Below the pieces are notes generated by a model. The model was not told where the DNA came from. It made no database searches and saw only the letters and a list, made by a program, of their open reading frames with translations. A program made the translations under genes and the position numbers. 38,645 nt of DNA from NCBI GenBank assembly GCA_900754605.1, contig CAAEDK010000162.1, positions 1 through 38,645 of the forward strand, given 5' to 3'. The DNA comes from an uncultured Oscillospiraceae bacterium. Its GTDB lineage: Bacteria; Bacillota_A; Clostridia; Oscillospirales; Oscillospiraceae. This document shows, piece after piece, positions 38,586 through 38,645 of this stretch (the first letter of the stretch is position 1; every line of letters starts with the position of its first letter).

Positions 38586-38645
38586 ATGAAGAAGTTCCTT
38601 TCTCTGGTACTGGCTCTGGTGATGACCATGTCTCTGGTCACCGTC
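38586..38645 (+). CDS. Secreted, probably S-layer-homology protein (partial, 5' end)
   Basis: Only the first 20 codons are inside the window. They encode MKKFLSLVLALVMTMSLVTV, a Lys-Lys start followed by a hydrophobic core: a Sec signal peptide cut off before its cleavage site. In gut Clostridia this start is very common on S-layer-homology (SLH) domain proteins, but other secreted proteins and lipoproteins share it, so the product name is a guess. It is the only plus-strand gene and is divergent from the glycan locus. Confidence 0.7.
   Translation, partial: MKKFLSLVLALVMTMSLVTV

Noticed and set aside
38384..38641. Minus-strand frame of 85 codons across the secreted-protein start
   Set aside because: It overlaps the ribosome site and signal peptide of the plus-strand gene and has no ribosome site of its own.
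1..38645. CRISPR array, tRNA, rRNA or intact insertion sequence
   Set aside because: No regularly spaced repeats, no cloverleaf or rRNA-like segment, and no transposase or complete recombinase gene seen. The only recombinase-like piece is the 50-residue domain in the chimeric protein.

Overview
The window looks like a chromosomal piece of a GC-rich, anaerobic, Gram-positive-type member of the Clostridia. An Oscillospiraceae-like gut bacterium is my best guess. The guess rests on AGGAGG-type ribosome sites, a myo-inositol catabolic set, the style of the intergenic hairpins, and an S-layer/SLH-style signal peptide at the right edge. Every gene except that last one lies on the minus strand, so transcription runs from right to left. 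I see no tRNA, rRNA, CRISPR array or intact mobile element.

Region 1 (about 60-6000) is a myo-inositol operon. From its promoter side it reads iolE, iolB, iolD, a small zinc-ribbon protein with a TTG start, then iolG, and it closes with a clean terminator. These four enzymes turn myo-inositol into 2-deoxy-5-keto-gluconate. The kinase, aldolase, semialdehyde dehydrogenase and transporter are not in the window. Two copies of a multi-hairpin intergenic repeat sit either side of the iolB-iolD pair.

Region 2 (about 6000-9465) holds a monocistronic, less GC-rich gene for a membrane-bound UDP-GlcNAc 4,6-dehydratase (PglF/CapD type). Gene-free DNA with hairpins and palindromes lies on both sides.

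Region 3 (9466-38027) is a surface-glycan locus of 22 protein genes, mostly with 1-20 base overlaps or short gaps. Its right end is an O-antigen-ligase-like membrane protein with its own promoter and terminator. A long operon follows. It contains (a) PglE, PglD and PglC homologues which, with the dehydratase of region 2, make UDP-N,N'-diacetylbacillosamine and load it onto the lipid carrier. It contains (b) the complete WbpA, WbpB, WbpE, WbpD and WbpI set for UDP-2,3-diacetamido-2,3-dideoxy-mannuronic acid. It also contains (c) three glycosyltransferases; (d) three asparagine-synthase-family proteins, which could amidate the uronic acid; (e) a Wzm/Wzt ABC exporter with a large methyltransferase; and (f) an LpxD-like acyltransferase, a polysaccharide-deacetylase-like protein and a transglutaminase-like lipoprotein broken by a frameshift.

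Region 4 (38028-38645) is the divergent leader and first 20 codons of a secreted protein whose signal peptide resembles those of S-layer-homology proteins. The combined picture is an S-layer or cell-wall glycosylation system: ABC-exported, bacillosamine-initiated glycan transferred to protein by the ligase-like protein. That link is inference. The oddest single items are an integrase arm-type DNA-binding domain fused to a PglD-like acetyltransferase, a pilin-like insertion inside a glycosyltransferase, and the trio of asparagine-synthase homologues.
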